Assembly (NCBI GenBank): GCA_965202845.1
Contig: OZ241856.1
Span: forward strand, 62,001 to 126,000
From: CBDATA01 sp965202845
GTDB taxonomy: Bacteria > Acidobacteriota > Vicinamibacteria > Marinacidobacterales > Marinacidobacteraceae
Direction of reading: 5' to 3'
DNA length: 64,000 nt
The notes beneath the pieces were generated by a model, which ran no database searches, was not told the DNA's origin, and saw nothing but the letters and a program-made list of their open reading frames with translations. The position numbers and the translations under genes were made by a program. Below, piece by piece: positions 49,289 through 60,639 of the stretch (position 1 is the stretch's first letter; every line of letters begins with the position of its first letter).

Positions 49289-52200
49289 CTTCAATGAGGC
49301 CGGGGCATAATAGCCCCGGAAGGGCTCCGCATACGCCTTCCGCAGGTCATAGAGAGCTGCCTCGCTTCAATGAGGCCGGGGCATGATAGCCCCGGAAGGG
49401 CGAGTTCGAACCCAGTGATGGTTCGGGCAAGGAGAATGTACTTCAATGAGGCCGGGGCATGATAGCCCCGGAAGGGTTTTCGATTGCGACTACTTGCAGG
49501 TAGGAATCTGATAACTTCAATGAGGCCGGGGCATGATAGCCCCGGAAGGGTGGCACCGATGGAGGAGGCACCCATCTTTGCCATAGTCACTTCAATGAGG
49601 CCGGGGCATGATAGCCCCGGAAGGGGGGGGGCTTGCGGCGGACCCTACTTCGTCTCTGGACCTATACTTCAATGAGGCCGGGGCATGATAGCCCCGGAAG
49701 GGGGTACGCAGGGCCGGGATTCCGGCCCTGCGTAAAGTGACTTCAATGAGGCCGGGGCATGATAGCCCCGGAAGGGTCCACCCCGACCTTGACATCATAC
49801 ATCTTGATGAAGTTCAAACTTCAATGAGGCCGGGGCATGATAGCCCCGGAAGGGAGGGCCGCTCGGTCAGTTGCGGCAGTCTGTAAACGGGTTACTTCAA
49901 TGAGGCCGGGGCATGATAGCCCCGGAAGGGCCACCGAACTGGCGTGGTGCTGCTGCCGCGGCGACTTACTTCAATGAGGCCGGGGCATGATAGCCCCGGA
50001 AGGGAGCGCAACTTTTCAGTGTGATGCATGATCAAGCCTTCACTTCAATGAGGCCGGGGCATGATAGCCCCGGAAGGGAGGGGCTACTCCGGGGAGGACA
50101 TCCCGCCGGTAGAGGAGGGACTTCAATGAGGCCGGGGCATGATAGCCCCGGAAGGGGAGATGACCGCGCTGCTCGCCTTGTCTCTCCACCGGAAGGACTT
50201 CAATGAGGCCGGGGCATGATAGCCCCGGAAGGGGCGTTTGTCGGGGGAGGAGTACGCCTTCGAGGTCTGGACTTCAATGAGGCCGGGGCATGATAGCCCC
50301 GGAAGGGGGCGGGCCGTGCGGCGAGGCGACCCCGGTGGTCGCGCACTTCAATGAGGCCGGGGCATGATAGCCCCGGAAGGGCGCAAACACAATCCGAAGC
50401 ATCGAACCCAGAATCGCAACTTCAATGAGGCCGGGGCATGATAGCCCCGGAAGGGCCGGAAGGGAAGGGTTCGCCAGCAGCCACACGTCCGGATCACTTC
50501 AATGAGGCCGGGGCATGATAGCCCCGGAAGGGATGCGGACGCCGTCGCTGATCCAGCCTCTCACCTTGCGCTACTTCAATGAGGCCGGGGCATGATAGCC
50601 CCGGAAGGGATGGGAGTTCGGATCGTGTGCGGGTGGAGGTGATCTGACTTCAATGAGGCCGGGGCATGATAGCCCCGGAAGGGAACCCAAATGCCATCCA
50701 AGAGAATCTCCCTTACACAACTTCAATGAGGCCGGGGCATGATAGCCCCGGAAGGGTAGGGGGGTGTGGGGGGAAGGGAGCGGGGGGGACAGGACTTCAA
50801 TGAGGCCGGGGCATGATAGCCCCGGAAGGGGCCGCGGGCGCCGCCGCGCTGAAGGCCGGCGAGGACTGACTTCAATGAGGCCGGGGCATGATAGCCCCGG
50901 AAGGGTCTGGCGGAAGTCGGGGACGGGGTGGCGACGACGATCGGACTTCAATGAGGCCGGGGCATGATAGCCCCGGAAGGGAGCTCAATACGCATCAGGA
51001 CTTCGAACACGGAGCACACGACTTCAATGAGGCCGGGGCATGATAGCCCCGGAAGGGGACGCCGTATTGCTCGTAGTGCCTGAGTGGAACTCGAAACACT
51101 TCAATGAGGCCGGGGCATGATAGCCCCGGAAGGGCGGCAAATGGTATGTGTCAGAAGATATTAAGTGGAACCCAGACTTCAATGAGGCCGGGGCATGATA
51201 GCCCCGGAAGGGCGGAACTGAATGCCCGGGCGGTGGCGGTCTCCGGGCTACTTCAATGAGGCCGGGGCATGATAGCCCCGGAAGGGCGGGTGCCCACCGC
51301 TGTGGCGCGTGACGGCCGCACGGTGACTTCAATGAGGCCGGGGCATGATAGCCCCGGAAGGGGATGGTCGAAGGGCGTCTCCATCAGCTACAGAATGAAC
51401 GACTTCAATGAGGCCGGGGCATGATAGCCCCGGAAGGGCCCGGTGGCCCATGCATGATGCATTTCCTTCCAGCCAACTTCAATGAGGCCGGGGCATGATA
51501 GCCCCGGAAGGGTCGTATCAACAGGAGACTCGGAAGCGGAACTGGAGAACTTCAATGAGGCCGGGGCATGATAGCCCCGGAAGGGCCGGAATGAGCCGTG
51601 GTCGCATTCCCCCCGAAGAAGTACTTCAATGAGGCCGGGGCATGATAGCCCCGGAAGGGATGGCGGAGAAGATGTTGGCGAAGTATGACCTGGACATTAC
51701 TTCAATGAGGCCGGGGCATGATAGCCCCGGAAGGGGCCGCGGCTCGCCGGAGCTCCTCGGCGGAGACCGGCACTTCAATGAGGCCGGGGCATGATAGCCC
51801 CGGAAGGGTCCCCATGACGTGCGCAGACATCACCCCGCCGACTCCGCTACTTCAATGAGGCCGGGGCATGATAGCCCCGGAAGGGGGGCCCTACGGGGGG
51901 GCGAAAAGCGGAATGATCGGCACCGGGACTTCAATGAGGCCGGGGCATGATAGCCCCGGAAGGGGCGGCGATTGCGGGGAAGCGGATCACTCTATTCCGC
52001 CAACTTCAATGAGGCCGGGGCATGATAGCCCCGGAAGGGGAGTCCCCGGAGAGGAGAGACGACATGACGACCTACAACTTCAATGAGGCCGGGGCATGAT
52101 AGCCCCGGAAGGGTGGCGGCACTCGACGCGCCCCGGCGACGCGCCGGGGTCACTTCAATGAGGCCGGGGCATGATAGCCCCGGAAGGGATGGGCGATGAC

Positions 52201-55200
52201 CCCGGCGCCGCCGTCATCGAGGGAGCCTGACTTCAATGAGGCCGGGGCATGATAGCCCCGGAAGGGCTTGTACCAGCTTGTGTTGGATCGGCAATGCGGC
52301 GAGTAACTTCAATGAGGCCGGGGCATGATAGCCCCGGAAGGGCGCCGCAAGCGAAAGCAAATCAGAACGGCGAACGATCCACTTCAATGAGGCCGGGGCA
52401 TGATAGCCCCGGAAGGGGGCCGAGACCGGCTCCACCGCGCTCATCCCCGATGTACTTCAATGAGGCCGGGGCATGATAGCCCCGGAAGGGCAGAACAACA
52501 TCGCCCTCGAAAAGAAGGCGGCATCCGCACTTCAATGAGGCCGGGGCATGATAGCCCCGGAAGGGAATCCCACCGACGGCACGCATACCGCTACGCAGGT
52601 GGTACTTCAATGAGGCCGGGGCATGATAGCCCCGGAAGGGCCCCCCCCTACGCGGCCCCCCCCGGGGCCGAGGAGAAACACTTCAATGAGGCCGGGGCAT
52701 GATAGCCCCGGAAGGGGTGGTGCAACAGCTCGTCCTTCAACGGTCCGCCGTTACTTCAATGAGGCCGGGGCATGATAGCCCCGGAAGGGGCGACGCTCGC
52801 GGGGACCGCCCGGAGGCTCCACGCCGAACTTCAATGAGGCCGGGGCATGATAGCCCCGGAAGGGCTGATGCCAATGGTCGCATCAGCGATGCGGCGAAGG
52901 TACTTCAATGAGGCCGGGGCATGATAGCCCCGGAAGGGGATGAGAGTGAGAGCAGTATGGCAATCAGGGCAGACGTACTTCAATGAGGCCGGGGCATGAT
53001 AGCCCCGGAAGGATCCATTGGGACACCTTCATGCATTGGCGCAGACAGGGAAGACTTCAATGAGGCCGGGGCATGATAGCCCCGGAAGGGCCAGAATCCG
53101 CCGTGTGCGCTCGGGAATCCGCCCCTACCACTTCAATGAGGCCGGGGCATGATAGCCCCGGAAGGGGCCGCCGCCCAGTGAAAAGGATTCTAGCGCGTTC
53201 CCCTAACTTCAATGAGGCCGGGGCATGATAGCCCCGGAAGGGCTGCCGGTCGCGCCGATGCGATTGCGGTGGCCGCAGATACTTCAATGAGGCCGGGGCA
53301 TGATAGCCCCGGAAGGGTGGACGCCAACGGGCGCTATTCCGGCTTCCCGAAGGCACTTCAATGAGGCCGGGGCATGATAGCCCCGGAAGGCTGGCAGGAC
53401 CGGATTGAGCAGAACATCTCGGTCAGGACCCTACTTCAATGAGGCCGGGGCATGATAGCCCCGGAAGGGCTTTCTCATGTGGCTGCCCTCCTTGCTGGCA
53501 GTAGGGACTTCAATGAGGCCGGGGCATGATAGCCCCGGAAGGGTGATCAATCTCACGCCTCACCCAATCAGGATATTCCTGACTTCAATGAGGCCGGGGC
53601 ATGATAGCCCCGGAAGGGCTCCCCCTAATCGACGGCGACCCGCGAAAAAAGTACTGACTTCAATGAGGCCGGGGCATGATAGCCCCGGAAGGGGCAAGCA
53701 GGCTAGTCAGCTGCTGGCGCGCTGGGAATCCACTTCAATGAGGCCGGGGCATGATAGCCCCGGAAGGGCCCTCCACGTAGTCAGCGATAGCCCTCCCGTG
53801 TGGCGAACTTCAATGAGGCCGGGGCATGATAGCCCCGGAAGGGCCGCTGGTACTGGTGGGCTGCGGTCCGCCTGTTCGCCGCACTTCAATGAGGCCGGGG
53901 CATGATAGCCCCGGAAGGGTCAATCGGTTCGCAAACAACGCCGACGACCTGATCGCACTTCAATGAGGCCGGGGCATGATAGCCCCGGAAGGGGTGTTCA
54001 GGTCTGCCAACGCTTTGGCAACTTTCTGGTTCCACTTCAATGAGGCCGGGGCATGATAGCCCCGGAAGGGTGCTTCTCTAGGGCCTCTACAGCTTCGCTC
54101 GCGGTCGGGAGACTTCAATGAGGCCGGGGCATGATAGCCCCGGAAGGCTGAAATAGTGAATCCGATGGCCGCCGCGAGCATGGCACTTCAATGAGGCCGG
54201 GGCATGATAGCCCCGGAAGGGTCAATGGGCGCGCCCGCGCCCATGTCTACGATGCCGCTACTTCAATGAGGCCGGGGCATGATAGCCCCGGAAGGGTTGA
54301 CAAGATGATTCGCGGTGGAATCACTTGACGGCAACTTCAATGAGGCCGGGGCATGATAGCCCCGGAAGGGCCGTATCCATGCTGGAAGATTACTACCTTG
54401 CCGTAGTAGACTTCAATGAGGCCGGGGCATGATAGCCCCGGAAGGGCGGAGGAGTTGCGCGGCGCGATTGCGACGCAGGCCGCACTTCAATGAGGCCGGG
54501 GCATGATAGCCCCGGAAGGGTGCATGGAGATGGAGGATGATGGGCCGTTCTTTGGCTCACTTCAATGAGGCCGGGGCATGATAGCCCCGGAAGGGCCGCA
54601 AGACTGCGGCATCTCCAACACATGCGCCAAGACTTCAATGAGGCCGGGGCATGATAGCCCCGGAAGGGTCTGCGGGGAGGCGCAAGTCCCCAATACCCCT
54701 AAATGACTTCAATGAGGCCGGGGCATGATAGCCCCGGAAGGGTCGCCCGCCATACGTCCATTCCGCGCCCGACTCCCGGCACTTCAATGAGGCCGGGGCA
54801 TGATAGCCCCGGAAGGGGAGGCGGCGCCGGGTCGCGGCGCACCGGCGGCGGCGACTTCAATGAGGCCGGGGCATGATAGCCCCGGAAGGGGACTGTAAGA
54901 GGCGGTGCGCCCGCAAGTAGGGACACCCTACTTCAATGAGGCCGGGGCATGATAGCCCCGGAAGGGATGGAGCATTGGGATCATGCGCTTACTCCGCAAC
55001 CTGTTACTTCAATGAGGCCGGGGCATGATAGCCCCGGAAGGGCGCCGGGCGCGAATCTGTTGATTATCTCGCCGATCGCACTTCAATGAGGCCGGGGCAT
55101 GATAGCCCCGGAAGGGGCTCCATGTGGTACGCCCGCCCGTTCCACCATATCCCCACTTCAATGAGGCCGGGGCATGATAGCCCCGGAAGGGGTTGGTTGG

Positions 55201-58200
55201 CGGCGTTTCCGCCGCCGTAAAGGTCTATTACTTCAATGAGGCCGGGGCATGATAGCCCCGGAAGGGGTGCACGTGGTGATAGCCTATCCGGTATGACCAT
55301 GCTACTTCAATGAGGCCGGGGCATGATAGCCCCGGAAGGGGACAGGCGTATCCGGCGGGCTGCCAGCGAACCCATCTGACTTCAATGAGGCCGGGGCATG
55401 ATAGCCCCGGAAGGGGGCGGGAGGCCGCTGGAGTAGGACGCCGAGCATCCCGGCACTTCAATGAGGCCGGGGCATGATAGCCCCGGAAGGGCGAGATGGC
55501 TTGCGGGTACGACTTCAAGGCGGGAGAGGGACTTCAATGAGGCCGGGGCATGATAGCCCCGGAAGGGCAGAAACCGAGGCCGAGGCGGAAGCGCGGGCGC
55601 GGGCCACTTCAATGAGGCCGGGGCATGATAGCCCCGGAAGGGCCGAGTCCCGAAGGGTCTCCGGGTCATCCGCTTCCGGACTTCAATGAGGCCGGGGCAT
55701 GATAGCCCCGGAAGGGTCTTTCTCCCTGATGATGTATCTGACGCCATTATCCACACTTCAATGAGGCCGGGGCATGATAGCCCCGGAAGGGGAGGTGGGT
55801 ACTGATGGCGATCGAGACGGACGGACTCACTTCAATGAGGCCGGGGCATGATAGCCCCGGAAGGGTTTTTCGCCGCCGTCAAGGGCAAATAGCAGCTGAT
55901 CACTTCAATGAGGCCGGGGCATGATAGCCCCGGAAGGGCGCGCCCCGCCTGCGTGTAGTTCGCCTTCGCCACGACACTTCAATGAGGCCGGGGCATGATA
56001 GCCCCGGAAGGGGCCACCGGAGGGGCCCCTGAAGAGGTGCTTCGCATCGCCACTTCAATGAGGCCGGGGCATGATAGCCCCGGAAGGGTGAACTAGCGCG
56101 GATCGATGAGATTGCGCTCCGGGTACTTCAATGAGGCCGGGGCATGATAGCCCCGGAAGGGGTCGCGAACGCGGCCACAGCAGTCGCCACGACCGTGACA
56201 CTTCAATGAGGCCGGGGCATGATAGCCCCGGAAGGGGATCAACTCTTGTGCGTACTGTTCGATTCTTGAGCCGACTTCAATGAGGCCGGGGCATGATAGC
56301 CCCGGAAGGGCCGAACCCGCACCGCCTTGTCCGCGGTGACGCGCCACACACTTCAATGAGGCCGGGGCATGATAGCCCCGGAAGGGAGCGCGTCCTCCTG
56401 GTCGAAAGGCGAGATGAACATGTAACTTCAATGAGGCCGGGGCATGATAGCCCCGGAAGGGGCAAGTCAGCGACGGTCGCCGCATGGCGCGCCTCCGCCA
56501 CTTCAATGAGGCCGGGGCATGATAGCCCCGGAAGGGGTGAGTGAGTACACCATGTTCCACATGGGGCGCGGACTTCAATGAGGCCGGGGCATGATAGCCC
56601 CGGAAGGGCCCAAAAATTTCGTGGCTCCGTTCAGAAGCTAAATCACTTACTTCAATGAGGCCGGGGCATGATAGCCCCGGAAGGGCACCGGAAGGCGGGC
56701 GCGACCGGAAGCACGATCAACAGACTTCAATGAGGCCGGGGCATGATAGCCCCGGAAGGGTACCGCCTGCGCCTCGTCTGGGGGCAGTACAACGGCCCAC
56801 TTCAATGAGGCCGGGGCATGATAGCCCCGGAAGGGACCCCGATTTCCGCCCTCGAACCCCCCGATTTCCGCCCTCACTTCAATGAGGCCGGGGCATGATA
56901 GCCCCGGAAGGGCCAGTGCGCCGGGGAAGTCTCCGGGGGGTTCCGGTAGGACTTCAATGAGGCCGGGGCATGATAGCCCCGGAAGGGCGATCATTGCGGC
57001 CCTGATGGCCGAGGGTTGGTTCATACTTCAATGAGGCCGGGGCATGATAGCCCCGGAAGGGGCTGAACGTGCAGGAGGAGGATACGTCGCGGGCAACCTG
57101 GACTTCAATGAGGCCGGGGCATGATAGCCCCGGAAGGGTGCCCGCGACCTTGACCGCGGTCAGGCGCCAGTACGCACTTCAATGAGGCCGGGGCATGATA
57201 GCCCCGGAAGGGCTGACCCGCCCCCCGGGGCCGAGGAGAAACGAACATGACTAACTTCAATGAGGCCGGGGCATGATAGCCCCGGAAGGGCGTTTGCGGA
57301 TTTGATTCACCACCGAGAGGAACGTGTACTTCAATGAGGCCGGGGCATGATAGCCCCGGAAGGGGCTGGCGGCTGGAGTCGCGGCGGAACCCCCCGGCGC
57401 TGACTTCAATGAGGCCGGGGCATGATAGCCCCGGAAGGGCCCGACCGGCGAGATGAACCACCGCCCGTTTGACGGGACACTTCAATGAGGCCGGGGCATG
57501 ATAGCCCCGGAAGGGCGATCTACGAAGGTCGCCATCCCTCACGAGGAAGGCACTTCAATGAGGCCGGGGCATGATAGCCCCGGAAGGGGTATCTCGCCGA
57601 CCCCTGTATCGACCGCTCGCCGGCACTTCAATGAGGCCGGGGCATGATAGCCCCGGAAGGGCTGGAGATCGGCGGCGCCGCCATCCCCACCGTCCGGCGG
57701 GACTTCAATGAGGCCGGGGCATGATAGCCCCGGAAGGGGCGTAAAGCGTAATCCGCCGACGGCGCGATGTCAAGGGACTTCAATGAGGCCGGGGCATGAT
57801 AGCCCCGGAAGGGGGCTCGCGGGGGCGCGTAGCGTTTTCTCGCGGCCGGGACTTCAATGAGGCCGGGGCATGATAGCCCCGGAAGGGACGACCTCGGCAT
57901 CAACAGCCCATCGCGCCAGTACGTCCCACTTCAATGAGGCCGGGGCATGATAGCCCCGGAAGGGGGCCCCCCTACGCGGCCCCCGGGGCCGAGGAGAAAC
58001 ACTTCAATGAGGCCGGGGCATGATAGCCCCGGAAGGGCCTCATCGGTCGACTGGCGGAAGTCGCCCAGCCTGTGTCCACTTCAATGAGGCCGGGGCATGA
58101 TAGCCCCGGAAGGGGTAGCCCGCCCTGGAGTCTGCCGCGCCCACTTGGAATCACTTCAATGAGGCCGGGGCATGATAGCCCCGGAAGGGTCGGAGTAGGC

Positions 58201-58264
58201 GTACTGCAGGTCAGCGATAGCCGCCTCACTTCAATGAGGCCGGGGCATGATAGCCCCGGAAGGG
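49289..58264 (-). CRISPR. CRISPR array, 120 repeats and 119 spacers, type I-G associated
   Basis: The repeat is 37 bases. In plus-strand orientation it starts ACTTCAATGAGG, has stem arms CCGGGGC and GCCCCGG around ATGATA, and ends AAGGG. Period is 72-79 bases and spacers are 35-42 bases. I located 120 repeats one by one, from 49289 to 58228-58264. Nearly all are identical. The first (49289) has CATAATAG for CATGATAG, and the first two lack the initial A, so this end is the oldest. Repeats at 52977, 53355 and 54112 differ in the last base. The conserved ...CATTGAAGT end seen on the minus strand is the usual crRNA 5' tag, so transcription runs right to left from a leader beside cas2. Confidence 0.98.
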
Positions 58265-58533
58265 GGTCACCCTACCGCACCCTTGGGGCGCAATGCAAAT
58301 TGCAGTCGAATTCGAGAGGGTGGCGAATTCTCGAACCGCCAGCCCCGAATTGTCGCATTGCGTAGAGTCGTCATTGCCCGGAAGTGCCGAAATATCATCG
58401 GGATGGACAGTTTCAAGCGATCCCCGGCTCCGGCTCGGCGTCCCACCGCTCGCATCGAATCGGCGGAACGAAAAAAATGCCGTCCCCGGTTCCGAAGGGC
58501 GGCGTGGGGCGCCTTGGGAGGAGCAGTGCGGGG
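58265..58533 (-). promoter_or_regulatory. CRISPR leader region
   Basis: This roughly 270-base non-coding stretch lies between the newest repeat and cas2. It is less GC-rich near the array than its neighbours. It contains a perfect TGCAA-A-TTGCA inverted repeat (58294-58304), the palindrome TCGAATTCGA (58306-58315) and three CGAATT copies at 58307, 58324 and 58346. These are candidate sites for integration proteins or for the array promoter, which I cannot place exactly. Confidence 0.6.
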
Positions 58534-58827
58534 TCATACGACGACCGCCTCGCGCTCGATCGGGGTGAAGGTCTTGCCGATGCTCGTGATGGCGATGTCG
58601 GTCTTTCCCACTGGGCCAATGTCGATCACCAAGGCGTGATCGTCGCCTGTCTTGATGATCTCGCGCAGCCTGGTCTCCAGCTCCGCCCGGCGACGGCGCG
58701 TCAACCGGCACTGGAACACCGAGAGCTGGAGCCATTCCCCGAATCCATGCAGGGCCTTGAAAACGCGCCGCCAGCGCTTGGGGTCGGCGATGTCGTAGGT
58801 GACGATATAGGTGCGCTCGTCTCTCAT
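58534..58827 (-). CDS. cas2: CRISPR-associated endonuclease Cas2
   Basis: This 97-residue adaptation protein pairs with Cas1 to form the integrase complex. The ferredoxin-like fold begins YIVTYDIADPKRWRRVFKAL, with the conserved Asp of the first strand in YDIAD. VFQCRLTRRRRAELETRL is the second helix region and HALVIDIGPVGKTDIAITS the later strands. It follows cas4-cas1 after a 13-base gap and precedes the leader. Confidence 0.93.
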   Translation of the reverse strand: MRDERTYIVTYDIADPKRWRRVFKALHGFGEWLQLSVFQCRLTRRRRAELETRLREIIKTGDDHALVIDIGPVGKTDIAITSIGKTFTPIEREAVVV

Positions 58828-58840
58828 CTCGGGAAGTCGC

Positions 58841-60568
58841 TCATCTCGGCAGATAGTGCGGGTAGGTGGGCAGTTCGCCCAGAAGATGGCGGCACAACAG
58901 GCGCGCCTGGAGAAGCAGTAGCCGACGCATGCTGAGACGATAGCCGAACAGCGGGTGCGTGGTTTCCTGGTCGAGACGGCGTTCGAATGCGCGAACGAAG
59001 CGGCGGCGTCCGGCGGTCGTCAGGGACGTGCCGGTGGGGGCGATCACGAAATCGCCCGCCGTGACCTCCCCGGTGTTGACCACCGACAGAACCACCGAGT
59101 CCACGATGATCGGACGGAACGGCTCCATGATGTCGAGCGCCAGGGAAGGCCTGCCGTAGCGCGGCGCGTGGAAGAAGCCCCGATAGGGATCGAGACCAAC
59201 AGTGGCGAGCGCGACGGTGCAATGGCGGGTCAGCATCGCATAGCCGAAGGACAGCATCGAATTCACCGGATCGGTCGGAGGGCGGCGGTTGCGCGAAGCG
59301 AAGCGGAAAGGCGCCAGCTCGCCCGTGTCCCCCGCGTCCTCGTCGTCGCCAGGCGGCGCCAGCAGGTCGGCGAACGCCCGGAAATACGTGGACGCCGAAT
59401 CCCCCTCGATGCCGAGCAGCGTGCTGATCGAGGGAGCGTTCCTCGTGGACCGGCGGGAGGCGTTGAGCCGGTCGAGCACGACCTTGCGCTCACTGGGATC
59501 GCCGCGCCAGTTGCGGCGCACCATCGTCCGCTGGTTCACGACCTTGGCCGCGATCAGGGAGCGGGAGAAGGTCAGGCAGCGCTCCTCATCGAAGCTCTGC
59601 CGGTACTGCGCGGTGCGGATTTCGACGTTGCGATGTCCGATCCCCTGGGTGATTCCGCGAAACCAGCCGCCGTGGGAATGGAAGGCGACCGGGATTTCCC
59701 GCTCCATCAGCGTGGTGAGCGCGGGCGTGGTGATCGAGACGTTCCCGAAGAGCGCCAGGTCGGAGACATCGTTCAGCCGAACGGTCGTGTCGCCCTGCTC
59801 CTCGTCGGTGATCAGGAGAGTCTCCCCCCGCCTGGCGACCCGCGCCCGCTGCGACTGGACGATCAGCGGCAGGGCGGCGTCCGTTCCGACGGCGATCGGG
59901 CGGGGAGCCAAGTCCGTCCCGGAAAGGGAGCGCACCTCGTCGGGCAGGCAGACGGTCACGAGGGCGCAACGCGGGCACTTGGGGCTGTCCGTCAGCGGCG
60001 GCGGGATGTCGCCCCCGGCAACGGTTCGCCGCAGTCCGTCCACTGCCTCCCGGGCGGCGAGGCGCAGTTCGTCGTCGAGGACGACCCGGACTCGCTCCCG
60101 GCTCTCCGCGTACCAGATCGCGCCCTCCTCGACCCGGTAGCCGTGCTCTTCGAGCAACATCGCCTGGAGACACACCTGCACGCGCTCCGGCTCGTAGGCG
60201 CCCTTCGGAACGTGGGGCCGCTTCCCGCGCTTGTAGTCCACCGGCGTGACCACGCCGTTTTCGGCCTCGGCTATGTCGATTTTGGCGATCACGCCGAGCT
60301 TTTCCGAGGAAAGGGTCAGCGAACGGCTGATCACTTTCTCGTCGTCGCCCTCGAGTTCGTCGGGGTCGGGCAACGGCGCGCTGGGCCGATCGACCCGCGT
60401 GTGGACGCGCCGCCCCTCCACGGTGTCCCCGGTCTCCGCCCATTCCGCCTGTCCCCACATGAGGTACGCGAGGCGCGGGCAGTAGACGAATTCGTTTACC
60501 ATCCTCGCCGGGGCAAGCGGCTCCTCGGTGGGCTTTGGCGGCGCGGGTTCGGCTTGACGGTGGCTCAT
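58841..60568 (-). CDS. cas4-cas1: Cas4-Cas1 fusion protein
   Basis: The 575-residue fusion is diagnostic of type I-G (formerly I-U) systems. The Cas4 part (about residues 18-220) has the first iron-sulphur Cys in EFVYCPRLAYL (residue 30) and three more in KCPRCALVTVC (about 195-205). The RecB-like nuclease motif is TPVDYKRGKRP, and RVQVCLQAMLLEEHGY is the Q-x-x-x-Y-like helix. The Cas1 part carries the metal ligands Glu (GIEGDSASTYF, about 384), His (FFHAPRYGRPSLALD, about 465) and Asp (IVDSVV region). The fusion is expected to cut and orient prespacers by their PAM and then integrate them. Confidence 0.95.
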   Translation of the reverse strand: MSHRQAEPAPPKPTEEPLAPARMVNEFVYCPRLAYLMWGQAEWAETGDTVEGRRVHTRVDRPSAPLPDPDELEGDDEKVISRSLTLSSEKLGVIAKIDIAEAENGVVTPVDYKRGKRPHVPKGAYEPERVQVCLQAMLLEEHGYRVEEGAIWYAESRERVRVVLDDELRLAAREAVDGLRRTVAGGDIPPPLTDSPKCPRCALVTVCLPDEVRSLSGTDLAPRPIAVGTDAALPLIVQSQRARVARRGETLLITDEEQGDTTVRLNDVSDLALFGNVSITTPALTTLMEREIPVAFHSHGGWFRGITQGIGHRNVEIRTAQYRQSFDEERCLTFSRSLIAAKVVNQRTMVRRNWRGDPSERKVVLDRLNASRRSTRNAPSISTLLGIEGDSASTYFRAFADLLAPPGDDEDAGDTGELAPFRFASRNRRPPTDPVNSMLSFGYAMLTRHCTVALATVGLDPYRGFFHAPRYGRPSLALDIMEPFRPIIVDSVVLSVVNTGEVTAGDFVIAPTGTSLTTAGRRRFVRAFERRLDQETTHPLFGYRLSMRRLLLLQARLLCRHLLGELPTYPHYLPR

Positions 60569-60598
60569 CGGAAGAAAAAAATCGAAGCACGACGTGAT

Positions 60599-60631
60599 TT
60601 GACACCCCTGTGCTCATTTGTAGGGTACAAT
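60599..60631 (+). promoter_or_regulatory. Candidate promoter for the cas3-csx17 operon
   Basis: TTGACA (60599-60604) and TACAAT (60626-60631) face the cas3 genes. Their spacing of 21 bases is longer than the optimal 17, so either another -35 is used or an activator is needed. The 241-base gap between cas4-cas1 and cas3 is the only divergent control region in the locus. Confidence 0.3.
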
Positions 60632-60639
60632 GTGCCGCA

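Noticed and set aside
51886..51927. Similarity of one spacer (AATGATCGGC) to the bases just before the first repeat
   Set aside because: The shared stretch is only 10-12 bases and could be chance or a leftover of another spacer. It is not enough to claim self-targeting.
50906..58227. 12-13-base matches between other spacers (CTGGCGGAAGTCG at 50906 and 58038; TCAGCGATAGCC at 53769 and 58190)
   Set aside because: With 119 spacers of high GC such short matches are expected by chance, and the flanks do not align, unlike the three overlapping spacers reported.
49291..58229. Many 60-160-codon frames across the CRISPR array
   Set aside because: They are translations of the repeat, giving recurring peptides such as GLSCPGLIEV or TSMRPGHDSPGR, with spacer-encoded filler.
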